A stretch of 33,529 bases of DNA from Pigoraptor vietnamica (taxonomy: Eukaryota; Opisthokonta; Filasterea), in NCBI GenBank assembly GCA_943704525.1, contig CALSCQ010000014.1, positions 1 to 33,529 of the forward strand, written 5' to 3'. Of the stretch, positions 23,701 to 33,529 are shown piece by piece (position 1 is the stretch's first letter; each line of letters begins with the position of its first letter). The notes beneath the pieces are model-generated. The model worked only from the letters and a program-made list of their open reading frames with translations, did no database searches and was not told where the DNA came from. The translations under genes were made by a program, and so were the position numbers.

Positions 23701-25164
23701 ATGGAAGCACGCGCCCCTCGCCTCGGGGCCGCGGGCGCCGCGCCCACGTTTCAGCTGCTTACGGTGCAGAAGATTGCGCAGATCATGACCGAGCTGAGCA
23801 TCCCCTTCACCGAGGACGACGTGCACCACCCGAAGCCCGCCCAACTGCGGGGCATCTTCGAGGCTTTTCTGGAGGCGCTCATGGGCGTCACCAAGGACGA
23901 CCTGCAGCAGCCCCAGTTTGCGTGGATTGACCGCGTGGAGCACGCCGAGCTGTACGAGGAGTGCTTCCCGGAGGCCATCTTCCACAAGACGGTCAAGACG
24001 CTCATGGAGACGTGCGGCGTCGCGGACTTCTCGCTCTCCGACATTCTGGAGCCCGAGCCGAAGCGAGTGTGAGTGTCGCGCAGGGCCACGGCGCTCGCAC
24101 TCTCACATTGGGCTCACGTGCTCGACACTGTGCCCGCAGGAAGCTCATACTGAGCGCCCTCATCAACTTTGTCAAGTTCCGCGAGGAGTGCCTTCTGCGC
24201 ATCCAGCCCTCACTGGACGCCATTGACCAGCTCCAAGAAAAGAAGCGCGCACTCGAGGCGCGCAATCAGGACCTGCAGGCACAGGTGGGGCACTCGGAGG
24301 CCAATGGTGTCGCCCTTGTTTCGCGTTGGTCGCGTTTGACTAATATATTCACAAACACACCAGGTCCGCCAAAACCGTGCGGTGCGCGCCGAGCAGCAGC
24401 CGCAGGTGGACGAGCTCCGCGCCAGGGAACGCGAGGTGACGGCAGACATCAATGACCACAACGTGCGCCAGGCGGCCCTCCACGCCGACATTCGCCGGAT
24501 GAAGGAGGAGATTGCCGGCGTCGCCGAGCGCGTTGCAGAGAACAAGTACAAGGCGCTCAATGCCGCGCAGGACTGCGCCCGCCTGAAGATGCAAATTGGT
24601 GGGTGTGCGACGTCGTAATGCCATCGTTAGCTTGCGAGGAGCGACGCTGACTGCAAACCTGACATGAGAACAGTGCCCGATCCCGAGCGTGTCAAGCGAG
24701 AGCTCGCCGAAATGGCCGTGCAACTTTCCTCCGACAAGGAGAACCTCGCGGGCCACGAGCGCCGCGCGCGGGAACTGTTGTCGAAGATCGACTCGCTCAC
24801 GAAGGTAAGTGTCGGTGATTTGCGGGCGTGAAGCGGCGTCTCGGGTGGGCTGATGGGTGCGACACGCAGGTGGAAGGCGAGGTGCAGCGAACAATGGGGT
24901 CGATGGGAGAGGCCGAGGTGGAGCTCGACCGCCACCGCGCCGTCCTCAAGGCGATTGAGAGCACGCACGACAGCGCACAGACACAGCAGCTCAAGCTGCG
25001 CGAAATGGCCGCCAGGGAGCAGGTACGTCACGCACACGTTTTGCGCCGACCGCGGAGCTGACATTTTCACTTTGTGTCACAGCAACTCAAGCGGCACCTC
25101 CAGTCCCTGCACGAGAAGGCGCAGCGGCTCAACAAGCAGGTGAGCGCAGCCACTTTTGACCCCT

Positions 25165-25207
<43 letters not shown>

Positions 25208-25715
25208 TGCATCTGCGTTGCGGCAGGCACACAGCCCTTTGACCCCCTCCCTGCAATTGCTTTCTGACGCACTGTCTGATTCTCCCGCAGGCCGAGATGA
25301 AGCGCGCCGCTGCCGACGCCGCCGCGGACACGGCGCGCAAGGAACGGGCTGCCGCCGAGGGGGAGCGCGCGGCCGCACAGGCGAAGGTCGACGCCAACGA
25401 GGCGCAGTCGCTTCAGATTGCCGAAAAGGTGCGCCTATGTGAACACCCTCCCCACCGCCTTCCCCTAAGCGAGAAAAGGACCCCTGTTGCTTCCGCCACC
25501 TTCCCCGCATTCGTGTTTCGATGCCATGCCCCCCATCTCGTTGCCTCATGACCACCACCGACAACTCACTCGCATGCACGGCGCAGATGGCAGAGTTGCA
25601 CCAGGCGCACCAGGCGGAGATGGCCGCCCTGCGCGAGGACTACGCGCGGCTGCACGACCAGCTCGGGGACTATCACCGCGCGCTCCTCCAGAGCCTCACC
25701 GACGCCGTGTCATAA
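23701..25715 (+). CDS. NUF2: Kinetochore protein Nuf2 (Ndc80 complex)
   Basis: Nuf2 pairs with Ndc80 in the heterotetramer that couples kinetochores to microtubule plus ends. Eight exons (23701-24068, 24140-24284, 24364-24598, 24674-24804, 24870-25022, 25083-25139, 25291-25428, 25587-25715) sum to 1356 nt, 451 aa, the usual length. Residues about 15-150 form the calponin-homology domain: QLLTVQKIAQIMTELSIPFT, DVHHPKPAQLRGIFEAFLE, DFSLSDILEPEPKRV, then KLILSALINFVKFREE (human RILSGIINFIHFRE). From about residue 155 to the end the chain is coiled coil, with no proline except near VPDPERVKRELAEM. Intron 6 contains a 42-base C tract. The stop at 25715 is 103 bp from the convergent oxygenase gene. 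Confidence 0.95.
25166..25207. repeat. Uninterrupted run of 42 C in NUF2 intron 6
   Basis: The run lies between a GTGAGC donor at 25140 and the acceptor at 25290. It sits 26 bases into the intron. Such a long G/C homopolymer is rare and its true length is uncertain in any assembly. Other G runs in the window are at 1-8, about 26933-26942 and 33512-33520. Confidence 0.95.
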
Positions 25716-25818
25716 TAGGCCACGTCCCGCACGACACACCGCGCCAATCGACTTGCGTTTCCGCTGCGCCTGCGCCCGCCCAACGTACAATACACGCTCG
25801 CAAAACACAACGCGTGCT

Positions 25819-27391
25819 TTAGTACGTGCGACTGAGCTTGCCCAGCAGATGATCGCGCGCCGTCACTGGGGCCGCTTCGAAGCCCTCGAGGGCACACGGC
25901 AACGTGGCCACGACTGTGTCGTCCGATGGGTGGCAGAAATAGGCGACAGAGTGCCTGTGGCGCGCAGATAGGACTCAGCACTGATCTCAGCCGCGGCATA
26001 TTCGTCACTGCGAGAGACAACACGTGACAAGCAGTCCCACGACGACGCACCTGTCTCTGCTGGCCGAGTGCGGCGGCGCACACACGCGGTGCTCCGTGGA
26101 GCGCAATCGGCCACCGGACCACTGCTGCATGAGATCGCCCGTGTTGACGACAATGGCGCCTGGGATGGGAACGGCATCGATCCACGCGTCGCCCCGGCGC
26201 ACCTACGAATGGCGACATGTGAGCAGACACTGCGGCGACAGCCGTGCGTTAGGCGCCACTGACAACACCTGGAGGCCGCCCACGTCGTCTTGAAAAAGCA
26301 GTGTGATGCTGCCGTAGTCTGTGTGGCTGCACGACAAATCCTCTCTGACGTCAGACAACGAAGCGGCGCGTAGTGACGGGGCACACACACCTTCCCGCCC
26401 GCTGCGCTTCGCCTGCGCCCGCCACAGGAGGGTACCGCAGCAGCCGCAGAATGCTCCCGGACGGCCGCCGCGCGTCGTGAAGCGGCGTGAAGAACGCCTC
26501 TTCGATGCCAATGGAGAGCGCAAAGCAGCTGCGTCTCCCAACAACTGAGCCACCCGCCCGCAGTCGGCAGCCACCGCCTCTCACCCACCGCTGCTCTCAC
26601 CCACCTCAGAATGTCCAAGCAGAGGGCGTGGCAACGCGCAAGAAAGGGCTCCAGCACAAAGCGCAAGGAGTCACCGTCGCGCGGCCAGCGGTTGTGTGGC
26701 TGGTCGGGCCACGTGGCGACGTCGAGCTGCATGCACCGCCGATAGAGCAATGTCATGTCATGCAACACTCTCCGTTAACGTTGCGAAATTGCAACGGCAC
26801 CGACGCACCTCGGCGCCAACATTGAAGCATTCCTTTGAGTCTCCGCGGGCGTCGCTTGGTGACAGACGTTCGCGGCCGACATGCACGTAGCCGCGGTTGT
26901 CCGGCTAAGCAGCGGTTGAGGAAAATGAGGGTGGGGGGGGGGCATGAATTGTCGGTCAGCTTAAAGATGCTGTCCAACGACTCCACGAATGACGATGGCG
27001 CAAGAAGTGATTAGATGGACAAGGGGTGGAAGGCGACTTCTTCGACGACAACTCACCGCCCACGCGCACGTGGTCTTGTCCTCTGCCGTACGCGCGAAGA
27101 ACAGCCGCGACTGTGTGCGGTGACGCGATAAGCACAGACACAATTGTTACCACGCGTTACGCACACCCCATGCCAACGCACGCAAGGACTCAACTACACG
27201 GCCAATGCACGCGCCTGCTCAAATACGGCGGCGACGGTCTGCTGGGGGATGCCGCTGGACGCGAGATAAAAGAAGCCCCACTCGCTGCACGCCGAATACA
27301 CCGCACGCGCCACGCTCGCGCGCCCTGCGGGATCGCCGCTGAGAAATGGCGCAAAATCAACGACCGGAAGGCCGTGCGAGGAGCCCGCCAT
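25819..27391 (-). CDS. 2-oxoglutarate/Fe(II) oxygenase, isopenicillin-N-synthase-like
   Basis: These cytosolic non-haem iron enzymes hydroxylate or desaturate small molecules using 2-oxoglutarate. The start at 27391 gives [20 protein letters not shown], then [18 protein letters not shown], the DIOX_N domain. Later exons give [18 protein letters not shown] and [10 protein letters not shown]. The catalytic domain holds the iron ligands H and D in [20 protein letters not shown] (about 26285-26330), then [23 protein letters not shown] and RSTEHRV with the second ligand His (about 26090). The 2-oxoglutarate-binding Arg is rebuilt across a splice in [14 protein letters not shown] (RxS, about 25950). 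The end, [17 protein letters not shown], is typical of the family. All key residues are present, so it should be active. The substrate cannot be told from sequence, and no pathway genes are nearby. At least seven exons are needed; exons between 26700 and 27150 were not fully resolved. Confidence 0.9.
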
Positions 27392-28109
27392 GGTCGCGGC
27401 TCAGGCAGTGTGAGTGCCATGCCACTCTGCTTTCAAGGGAGGCGGGCACGTGACCAAAGCCTACTTCATTGGTCAGCATCACTGCTGCGGAGCCTTCACA
27501 AAACGGGCGCGTGTTGCTCAGCGGCCACGTGCATAAGAGTCGCTGTGCGCGCAATGCTACGCGGACGAAGGGAGCAAGGTCCCACTGAGGGCCAAATTCA
27601 TCCGCTGGAATTGAAGTGATATTTTGCACCGATTGGAGCGCATCATTGCCGGTGGCACAAACAACTGAACGTGGCCCATGATAGGGCGCTGCGTTCCACC
27701 GGCGTCCGTTGCGAGCGTGTCATGTGCTTGGCGAGAGCGAGTGCGTCTTGAGAGCGACATGCACCAGCGTACAGTGGCATGCAAAACGCGGCGCACACGC
27801 GAGGCGCCTTTCCGATTGGTCGGCGAGTGCGTCACCCGATTTGTGATGACGTCCCATCGGACAACACACGGCCACACAGACACACGCGCACCAACACGCG
27901 CACCAACACGCATGCTTCGCAACTACCAAGAGCACCCTACACTGAAAGAGGGCTCCACGCAGACACGACACGCAGCGCAGAAATAAGCCATTCTTCGAGC
28001 GGCATAATCCAGCGCGGTCCACCGGAGCATTTTCGGGCTGTTGCGCATCGGACGGATTCGCGTTGGCAGGCGGCATGCGTTGTACGGGACGAGAGGCCAT
28101 CAACGCAGA
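27392..28109. other. Divergent promoter region, oxygenase and F-box-like gene
   Basis: These 718 bp separate two divergent start codons. Visible elements are CACGTGACC (27447-27455) with a CCAAT-type ATTGG (27468-27472) close to the oxygenase, and GATTGG (about 27815) with GATGACGTC (about 27845) nearer the centre. Short CA-rich stretches occur near 27870-27910. Open frames here are unlike any family I know and none has convincing codon pattern. Confidence 0.45.
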
Positions 28110-29415
28110 ATGGCGCACATTCACTTTCTGGAAATGCCCCGCGACATCGTGGAGCGCATTTTGCTCGAAGTGCCTGACATTGGGGCGCGTGACCTGTGTG
28201 CGCTCGACCGCACTTGCAAGCCCCTGGGTCCTTTGACGGAGGGGGTCGCGAGGTGGGTGCGCGAGGCAGAGCGTGCGTTGTGGCCGCGTGCTCGCCTTGT
28301 ACCGCTGTTGCTCACAGGCGTTGCGCAGGCTCCGTCTGGTGCGTCGATCTGGCGGCGCTGCACGGGTCCCCTCGCTGCTCCGCGGCGTGGTGTGCGACGA
28401 CGGCGAGGCAGTGTGGGCGGACGACGCGGCCTCGCCAACGACGTCCTGGAAGCGCGCGCTCTGGGCGTGCGAGGCGCGTGACGCCGCTCTCAGGGCAGAG
28501 CGCGCGCTGTTTCTCCAGCGGCTGTGGGCGCAGGGCGGTGACCGCGGCGTCCGCCAGCGCCTGTCTGCGACTGCGCAGGGCCTCCGCGCGCTCGATGCGC
28601 TGATGCTGCGTGCGGACTTGGTGTCGCTTGCGGTGGCGGCAGACCATGAGGACCCCGCCGCACACGTCGTCGGCGATCACCTGCTCAACTACAGCATTGT
28701 TGCAGAGTTTGCCTTCAACGGCGCTTCCAAACGCCCCGCGTGCGTGTTCACCCTGGCCGCTCGCGTGGAGAGCCCCCACGGCACACTGTTCCAGCCGCGC
28801 GCCGCCGCCCGCCTCACCTGCCGCCTCGCCGGTGAGTGCGTGCATCCCCGCCTGCCCGTACACACGTGCGTGCGACGTGCAGGCCTTTTCATGTTGTAAT
28901 AATCATGCGCTTGTGTCATGTTTTCCGCAGACGGGGAAGAGGCGGTTGTTTTCGAACACCAGGTCGACGAGTGGCCATCGATCGTCCGTGGTGACGTGTA
29001 CGGATTCTACGGGCCCACCCGCACAATTGCCTCCGTCGTTGCGCCCACGTCGGCCGCCCTTCTTCCCGCAGCACGCACGCTCGCTCGCACATGCGGGGGA
29101 CAGTCCTTTGGACACGCGACGCGGCATGCGGGCGATTGGGCGCTTGCCCTCGCACACGCTGTGCGATGGTGCTGCACAGCCGCGTTCATGCGGCCCGCCG
29201 CATTCGATGCCTACTCGTCGCGCGAGAGTGCGGTGATGGCCAAGCTCGTGCCCGGCAGCGGCGGCGGCGTGTGTGCATGGGACGACGACGCACGGCGCGC
29301 CATGGCCGAGATCGTGCGGCGGCATCCCGCACACTACGACTGGCGCAGGCACCTCGAGCTCTCTGCGGTCGACACGGCGATGGAGGCGGTGGAGGCCGCG
29401 CTGGCGGCCGGCTGA
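28110..29415 (+). CDS. F-box-like protein, founder of a local family
   Basis: Three exons (28110-28256, 28318-28831, 28931-29415) sum to 1146 nt, 381 aa. The N-terminus FLEMPRDIVERILLEV, then ARDLCALDRTCKPLGPL, has the F-box pattern (LP.e....I...L....L..l..vck.l). The rest is not a known repeat domain: a helical part (RLWAQGGDRGVRQRLSATAQ), YSIVAEFAFNGASKRPACVFTLA, then EHQVDEWPSIVRGDVYGFYGP, which could be a small beta domain, and a helical C-terminus ending AVEAALAAG. F-box proteins normally couple substrates to SCF ubiquitin ligases via Skp1; here that rests on the first 45 residues. Related decayed copies occur at 29562-30320 and 31812-31875. Confidence 0.6.
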
Positions 29416-29758
29416 GGGGCGTCGCCATTCGAGTGCGAATTGTCATGGCTTGCGAGAGAGGATCCTCTCGCGAGCGCGGGGATGTTGTCGCCGGCTGAGG
29501 GATCGGAGACACACAACCCAGTCCGCGACAGCAAGCCATGTGGTCGCATGTGCGCAATTACATGGTACACGAAAATCTCGTATTCATCCCGAGCGAACTA
29601 CTCGAGGCGATCGCGCGAAGTCTCAGGAGCTGAAGTGGGAGCGTTGTTGCCGTTCGCCTCATAAGGCCTCGGACTGCCGAGCGGTATGCGTGGAAGGAAT
29701 TAAGCAGCGTCCAAGTTTATCTCTGATGAACAGAGACTGACACCGAAAACGAAGGGCT

Positions 29759-29798
29759 AGCCAACACCACGCAACGATAGCCAACACCACGCAACGAG
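29759..29798. repeat. Two tandem copies of a 20-bp unit
   Basis: AGCCAACACCACGCAACGAT is followed directly by AGCCAACACCACGCAACGAG, one base different. It lies inside the decayed F-box-like copy. Confidence 0.85.
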
Positions 29799-29937
29799 CA
29801 CAACGGAGCTACCAAGCTTTTATAAAAAGTCAAGGCTTCGCAACGTCTGCCCATTGTGCAAAAATCCCAGCGGGACAGCGACACAGATACCAAGGCGACG
29901 CAGGAGAAACAGGCCCGCTGCGGACTCTCCCGACAGC

Positions 29938-29990
29938 GCGGCCCATTGCAACGCGGCCCATTGCAACGCGGCACATTGCAACGCGGCCCA
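29938..29990. repeat. Tandem array, 15-bp unit, 3.5 copies
   Basis: GCGGCCCATTGCAAC repeats at 29938, 29953 and 29968 (one substitution in the third), with a partial fourth copy. The unit is in multiples of three, so opposite-strand frames read a Val-Ala-Met-Gly-Arg repeat. I regard that as incidental. Confidence 0.9.
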
Positions 29991-30516
29991 AATACCGGAC
30001 GCGCGGCGCGACCGTTGCCGCAAACGCCGTAGGTCGCGCATTCAGTGTGGACGAATCCGAGAGGCGGCAGGCGTGCAAAGCTTACATGCTCCTGGGCACC
30101 GCAATCAGATTGACGCGCGCGCAAGGTGGACGAGTGGCCATCGATCGTCCGGGGACACGCACGTGCGGCAGATAGTCCTTCAGGCACCCGCAGCATGCGG
30201 GCGATGGTGCTGCGCCGCCGCGTTCGTGCGCCCTGCCAAATTAGACGCCCATTCTCGCGCGACGAAAGAGCGCGGCGGCGGACATTCTCGTGCCCGGCGG
30301 CGCCTTCGCGTGCATTTTCGAAGCTTGCCAAAAGGGAACCCACTCACGAGCGCGGTGTGCTGTTGGAATCCCTGTCGAGGCGAATGCGCGCAGCCTCGCA
30401 CATGCGATCAAGCTGCCGAGTGCAAAAACCGGAGGATGTGGGTCAGGTGACATCCGCGACCACCAGCCATAATGTGGCGAAGTTGAAGGACGGCATGGCA
30501 CACGTGTCTCGTGCAA

Positions 30517-31654
30517 TCATAACGCAGCACAGGGCCGACACGCACACTGCGACAGCGCATGCACGCATGCGTCGCATCCACAGATACCCACGCGCTCATT
30601 CCTCGGCGTCAGGGCACGTGCGACAGCGCGCGCGAGCCCCAGCACTTTCCGCGCCTGTTGCGGCATGCCCCGCTGGAGTAACGAATAGGCGACGAAGACG
30701 AGGCACTGCCCCGCAAGAGGGGCGTCGTCCGAATCGATGGCCACGCGCAGCTGCGCTACGGCGAGACGACCGGCCATCTCCGCCTGCAAACAGCGTACAA
30801 GGCGCAAACCGTTAAGTCAGAGGGGTAGCAATGAAATAAACAGCCAACAGAATCAACATGGGGCTGCCTCGGTGGCTAACGGGTACTCACGTGCGCAGGG
30901 GAGTCCTCGCCCATCGAAGAGTGCGCTCCCCCCAAGGTCGACAGCCACGCCTTTGTTTCGTCCGCGCGCACGTGGTCGCACAGTACCTTCGTCACGCGCC
31001 TCGCCCTGTGGTTGTACATAATAATGAGGACGTTACGACAGCACACAAGCACGCAAAAACAGGCACGACACACAAACGACAGAATTTGCACAACGCAAAG
31101 CACGTCTCTCACCATTTGATGTCGGCCCCCATTTCCTCCGCAAGCTTCAGCGCCGCTTCCGGCTTCACCACGAAATTCAAAACGACGTCGACGCGCTCCA
31201 TGTCGCGGCCCCGCTCAGCCCGCGGATGCACGCGCCGGGAGCGCTGTGCAAGCGTCGCATGCGCCCCCTTCAGCAGTCGCAGGAGCTCCGAGGGGCACGA
31301 GGCAAGCGCGCGTGCAATGTCCCCCAAGAGCGACGGGTGCTGCAGCGACAGTGTCGCAACCACACGCGTCGAAGCTCGCGCCGGCAACACAGGCCCACTC
31401 AGCCCTTTCTCACCCTGTGCGCCACCGTCGCCGGAGTCCCTGCTGTTTGAGAAGAGCGCCGTGCCAAGGGAGACGCCACTCGCGTCCACATTGCCCACGA
31501 CCACGTGTGAGCAAGCATCCTCCGCCGAAAAGCCGTCCTCTGCGTCGTCGCAGCTCGCAGGGACCGGCTCCCCTTCGCGGACGGTGTGCGCCGCGTCGTC
31601 CACGCTCCGGGCGACGGACACAAACGGAACTAGCACCGTTGGTAGCGGCGTCAT
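30517..31654 (-). CDS. Unrecognised protein, possible helical repeats
   Basis: Three exons (31113-31654, 30891-31005, 30783 down to 30517) sum to 924 nt, 307 aa, with phases that fit GT-AG splicing. The start is the ATG at 31654 (MTPLPTVLVPFVSVARSVDD). Residues about 20-80 are acidic and low in structure. After that the protein looks helical: SLLGDIARALASCPSELLRLLK, LNFVVKPEAALKLAEEMGADIKW, VTKVLCDHVRADETKAWL and CLVFVAYSLLQRGMPQQARKVLGLARAVARAL. The last of these resembles a TPR-like helix pair. The C-terminus ends with several Cys (CGCDACVH, CACRPC), which may be real or may mean an unrecognised final intron. I do not recognise the family, and no function is proposed. Confidence 0.5.
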
Positions 31655-32095
31655 TCTCTAGCAAAACATCCAAAAACGATGCGACCCGCTTTCCGTTTCT
31701 CTTTCCCAGGGTGGTGGAAAGCGCCAGAGCACGGGGATGCATGTCTGGACAGCTGCGTCTGGACCGCCGGCTTGCTCGCCAGTGCCCAGGTTTGGCAGTC
31801 AGGCACCACATGAGATCTCAGCAAAGTACCACGTTGTGCGCGAATTTGTCTTGAATGGGGGCGTTGCGCATAGCACTCTTAAAAAGCAGAGCGGCCCTTG
31901 TGCGCCAGTGGGGCACACAGTCGCTCGGCTTCAGTCGCACGCCAGGCATTCCACGCGAGCCGGTCAGTCGGACTGAACACAACAGTAACACCTAATGTCA
32001 CGATCACTGACGGCGCTCACAATCTGTAAGTTGAAAAGTGGGCGTCAACGCCGCATCGCGCATCCTCTGACTAGCCGTGTCTGACTCTGCGCACC
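31655..32095. other. Divergent promoter region with an F-box-family relic
   Basis: These 441 bp separate the unrecognised gene and the NPC2-like gene. The only gene-like trace is a short segment at 31812-31875 resembling the F-box-like protein. GATCACTGAC and other short motifs near 32005 have no clear meaning. Confidence 0.4.
31812..31875 (+). pseudogene. Short relic related to the F-box-like gene
   Basis: The frame reads KYHVVREFVLNGGVAHS, which lines up with NYSIVAEFAFNGASK of the intact gene at about 28687-28731. The preceding residues (APHEISA) can be aligned with AHVVGDHLL. Similarity is limited to about 20 residues and flanking sequence does not extend it. I treat it as a possible second decayed copy. 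Confidence 0.35.
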
Positions 32096-32870
32096 ATGCC
32101 CATTATTCGAGAACTCCTGCTCCTTGCCGCACTCAGCGCGGCGGTGGCGCTGGCTGAGCGGGTCGACTCCGATGCGTTGCCGTCCATTGACCAGACCATT
32201 GAAGGCCAGCCGTGCCAGTGGGACGTCGTCGAGGAAGCTGCGCGGCGACGGAGGGGTTCCCAGGCGTCGGAGATGTGGTCCGTGTGTGGTGAGTGCGGGA
32301 GAGCATCCCCGCTGAGCTGCAGCCGTGTAATTGATCATGTCGGGGTGCACTCTGCAGGCGCGCCGTCCGACCATCTACACTGGCGCCATGTGAAGGTGGA
32401 CCCAGAGAAGCCACAGCGGGGAGATAACATGACCATCGAGGCGCACGCGGTGTTAGGTGCGTGTGGCGCGTGCCGCGATTCGTTTTGAATTAGTGCGGTC
32501 ACTCATCCCTCGCCCTTCGCAGATGAAGAGCTGTCGTCCGGCTACGTCCACGTCGAGATCAAGTTGGAGTGCACGACGATATTCACGCACGTGTACGACC
32601 TGTGTCAGGTGGACCCCAACAACCCCTGCCCCATTCCCCACGGCAAGGTCGTCGTCAAGCGCACATTCACAGTGCCCAGTGACGTCCCAAAGGTGCGCCA
32701 CGAGCACGCACAGAAGCCGGTGTTGTGTCGATTGGTGGCTCTCGGTTGATCGCCCAGGTGCCTTACCCGCTCACTCGCGGTGTCCGCAGGGCCACTATCA
32801 CGGCACCATCCGCGCGACGGACCACAAGGAGAACCAGGTCACGTGCGTCGCGTTCGATCTCACGCTCTAG
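32096..32870 (+). CDS. Secreted NPC2-like ML-domain lipid-binding protein
   Basis: ML proteins are small secreted or lysosomal/vacuolar beta-sandwich carriers of sterols or phospholipids (NPC2; fungal PG/PI transfer protein). Four exons (32096-32288, 32358-32456, 32523-32692, 32790-32870) sum to 543 nt, 180 aa. A signal peptide MPIIRELLLLAALSAAVALA is clear. The mature part has six Cys, as the family uses for three disulfides: QPCQW, WSVCG, LECTT, YDLCQ, NNPCP and VTCVAF. Family features are MTIEAHAVL, GYVHVEIKLE, LCQVDPNNPCPIPHGKVVVKRTFTVPS (a strand-turn-strand) and HYHGTIRATDHKENQVTCVAFDLTL at the end. An Arg-rich insert (EEAARRRRGSQ) precedes the second Cys. The substrate cannot be told. 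The stop lies 24 bp from the convergent neighbour's stop. Confidence 0.85.
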
Positions 32871-32894
32871 CCACGGCAATACACCCTTAATTCC

Positions 32895-33480
32895 TCACTG
32901 CTGCCCCTTCTCCCTCTCCAACTGCGCCTTTGCGTCGGCATATGTCGTCACAATGGGCTGCTGCTTCGCCGGCTTCTCCACCTGCGCGGCCTCCGCAGCC
33001 GCCGCATTCGCTGTCACCGCCACGGCCGCCGCGGCGTCCCCCACGGGCGTCGCAGGCGCACCGTCCGTCTTGCCGGCGGCGGGCGAGGGCACGGTCAAAT
33101 AACCGTCGCTGCCACCCTTGCCCAGGCTGAGGATGTGTTTGAAGTGCCAGTTAGCCTGGGGCACACGGATGTGCAGTCGCGAAAACGTGCGCTCACTTTT
33201 TGAGGGCCTCAAAGCGCGGCTCAAGGCGGGACGACAGGTAGAAGTCGCCGGGACCGCTGAGGCGCACAAGGTCCTGCGCACACACACGCACCAGTCGATT
33301 AAAGTGTCCTCGTTGATCAAAGTGCGCGCATCACCACAATGGATGGCCAACAGGCATCCGTCAGCGCCCCACCTGGTCGCGCATGAGCGTGTGCTTGATG
33401 GTGAGGCCGATCCACGAGAGGGCGCGCTGCAGGGCATTGCCGGGCTGCACCTGCTCAGCGAGAATCGCCGTGGGTTTCAT
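32895..33480 (-). CDS. Small alanine-rich protein, unrecognised
   Basis: Three exons (33373-33480, 33197-33273, 32895-33126) sum to 417 nt, 138 aa. The ATG at 33480 gives MKPTAILAEQVQPGNALQRALSWIGLTIKHTLMRDQ, then DLVRLSGPGDFYLSSRLEPRFEALKN, then LGKGGSDGYLTVPSP. An Ala-rich low-complexity part and a charged helix (TTYADAKAQLEREKGQQ) complete it. Frame only holds if the last acceptor is at 33127 (CTCAG|C), not the nearer-looking CCCCAG. The protein may begin further right, outside the window, since the sequence ends 49 bases upstream in a G run. No transmembrane helix is obvious. I do not recognise the family. Confidence 0.5.
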
Positions 33481-33529
33481 GGATGTGTCCCACGCCACCA
33501 GGTGCCTTCGCGGGGGGGGGAGGTTGGGG

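Larger units (their letters stand above)
29562..30320 (+). pseudogene. Decayed paralogue of the F-box-like gene
   Basis: A short frame at 29562 reads MVHENLVFIPSELLEAIARSL, the opening of an F-box, and stops after 23 codons. About 560 bp further on, 30126-30320 closely matches exon 3 of the neighbouring gene at the DNA level. GTGGACGAGTGGCCATCGAT is one base different from 28960-28979. GCATGCGGGCGAT, GATGGTGCTGC and a TCGTGCCCGGC-GCGGC stretch follow in the same order, with gaps and frame changes between them. The middle exon is missing or unrecognisable. This is an old tandem duplication of a host gene that has degenerated. Confidence 0.7.
29416..30516. other. Gene-poor stretch with decayed F-box-like copy and tandem repeats
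   Basis: Between the F-box-like gene and the next gene's stop I find a broken relative of the F-box-like gene (29562-30320), a 20-bp duplication (29759-29798) and a 15-bp tandem array (29938-29990). Nothing else is supported from 30321 to 30516. Confidence 0.55.

Noticed and set aside
29938-29990. Repeat protein reading Val-Ala-Met-Gly-Arg on the minus strand
   Set aside because: It comes from a 15-bp tandem array in a decayed region, with no matching protein outside the array.
33126-33197. Nearer acceptor (CCCCAG at about 33155) for the last exon of the small alanine-rich gene
   Set aside because: It puts the exon out of frame and leads to an early stop; the CTCAG acceptor at 33127 keeps the long C-terminal frame.

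Overview
This is a gene-dense, GC-rich eukaryotic nuclear fragment with many short introns. It carries twelve protein genes that I can model and one U4 spliceosomal RNA. Intergenic gaps are often only 25-250 bases. Most introns run about 60-130 bases, and most donors read GTGNG. The gene set points to a flagellated fungus (chytrid-like or another zoosporic, early-diverging lineage). It combines a fungal-type ATG29 autophagy scaffold, the ciliary central-pair gene CFAP221, dynactin p25, and a seven-helix receptor of the gustatory-receptor-like family that is known from chytrids. The lineage call is inference; a related unicellular opisthokont is possible.

Layout. 62-900 (-): dynactin p25 (DCTN5), cut at the left edge. 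1094-2922 (+): ATG29. 3160-5328 (-): a long intronless F-box-like protein. 5346-5846: spacer with an orphan nitrilase exon fragment and a tandem repeat. 5847-7074 (-): Aly/REF mRNA export factor. 7320-7466 (+): U4 snRNA. 8372-12210 (+): CFAP221. 12348-14435 (-): gustatory-receptor-like seven-helix protein. 14436-15745: AT-rich island with a 16-bp inverted repeat around a predicted pseudoknot, plus a duplicated segment. 15746-20465 (-): mitochondrial-type leucyl-tRNA synthetase. 20618-23432 (-): APC3/CDC27. 23701-25715 (+): NUF2, divergent from CDC27. 25819-27391 (-): 2-oxoglutarate/Fe(II) oxygenase. 28110-29415 (+): an F-box-like gene, followed by decayed relatives near 29562-30320 and 31812-31875. 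30517-31654 (-): unrecognised protein. 32096-32870 (+): NPC2-like ML lipid-binding protein. 32895-33480 (-): small alanine-rich unknown.

The genes are mostly unrelated housekeeping functions. One pairing looks meaningful: CDC27 (anaphase-promoting complex) and NUF2 (kinetochore) share one divergent 268-bp promoter with repeated GTCATYA boxes and a TTTGAA palindrome. Two introns use GC donors. Exon models for most genes were built by hand from splice consensus, frame continuity and family alignment from memory. In nine genes the exon lengths sum to whole codons, which supports the models. No retrovirus-like, Polinton-like or other virus-like element was recognised.
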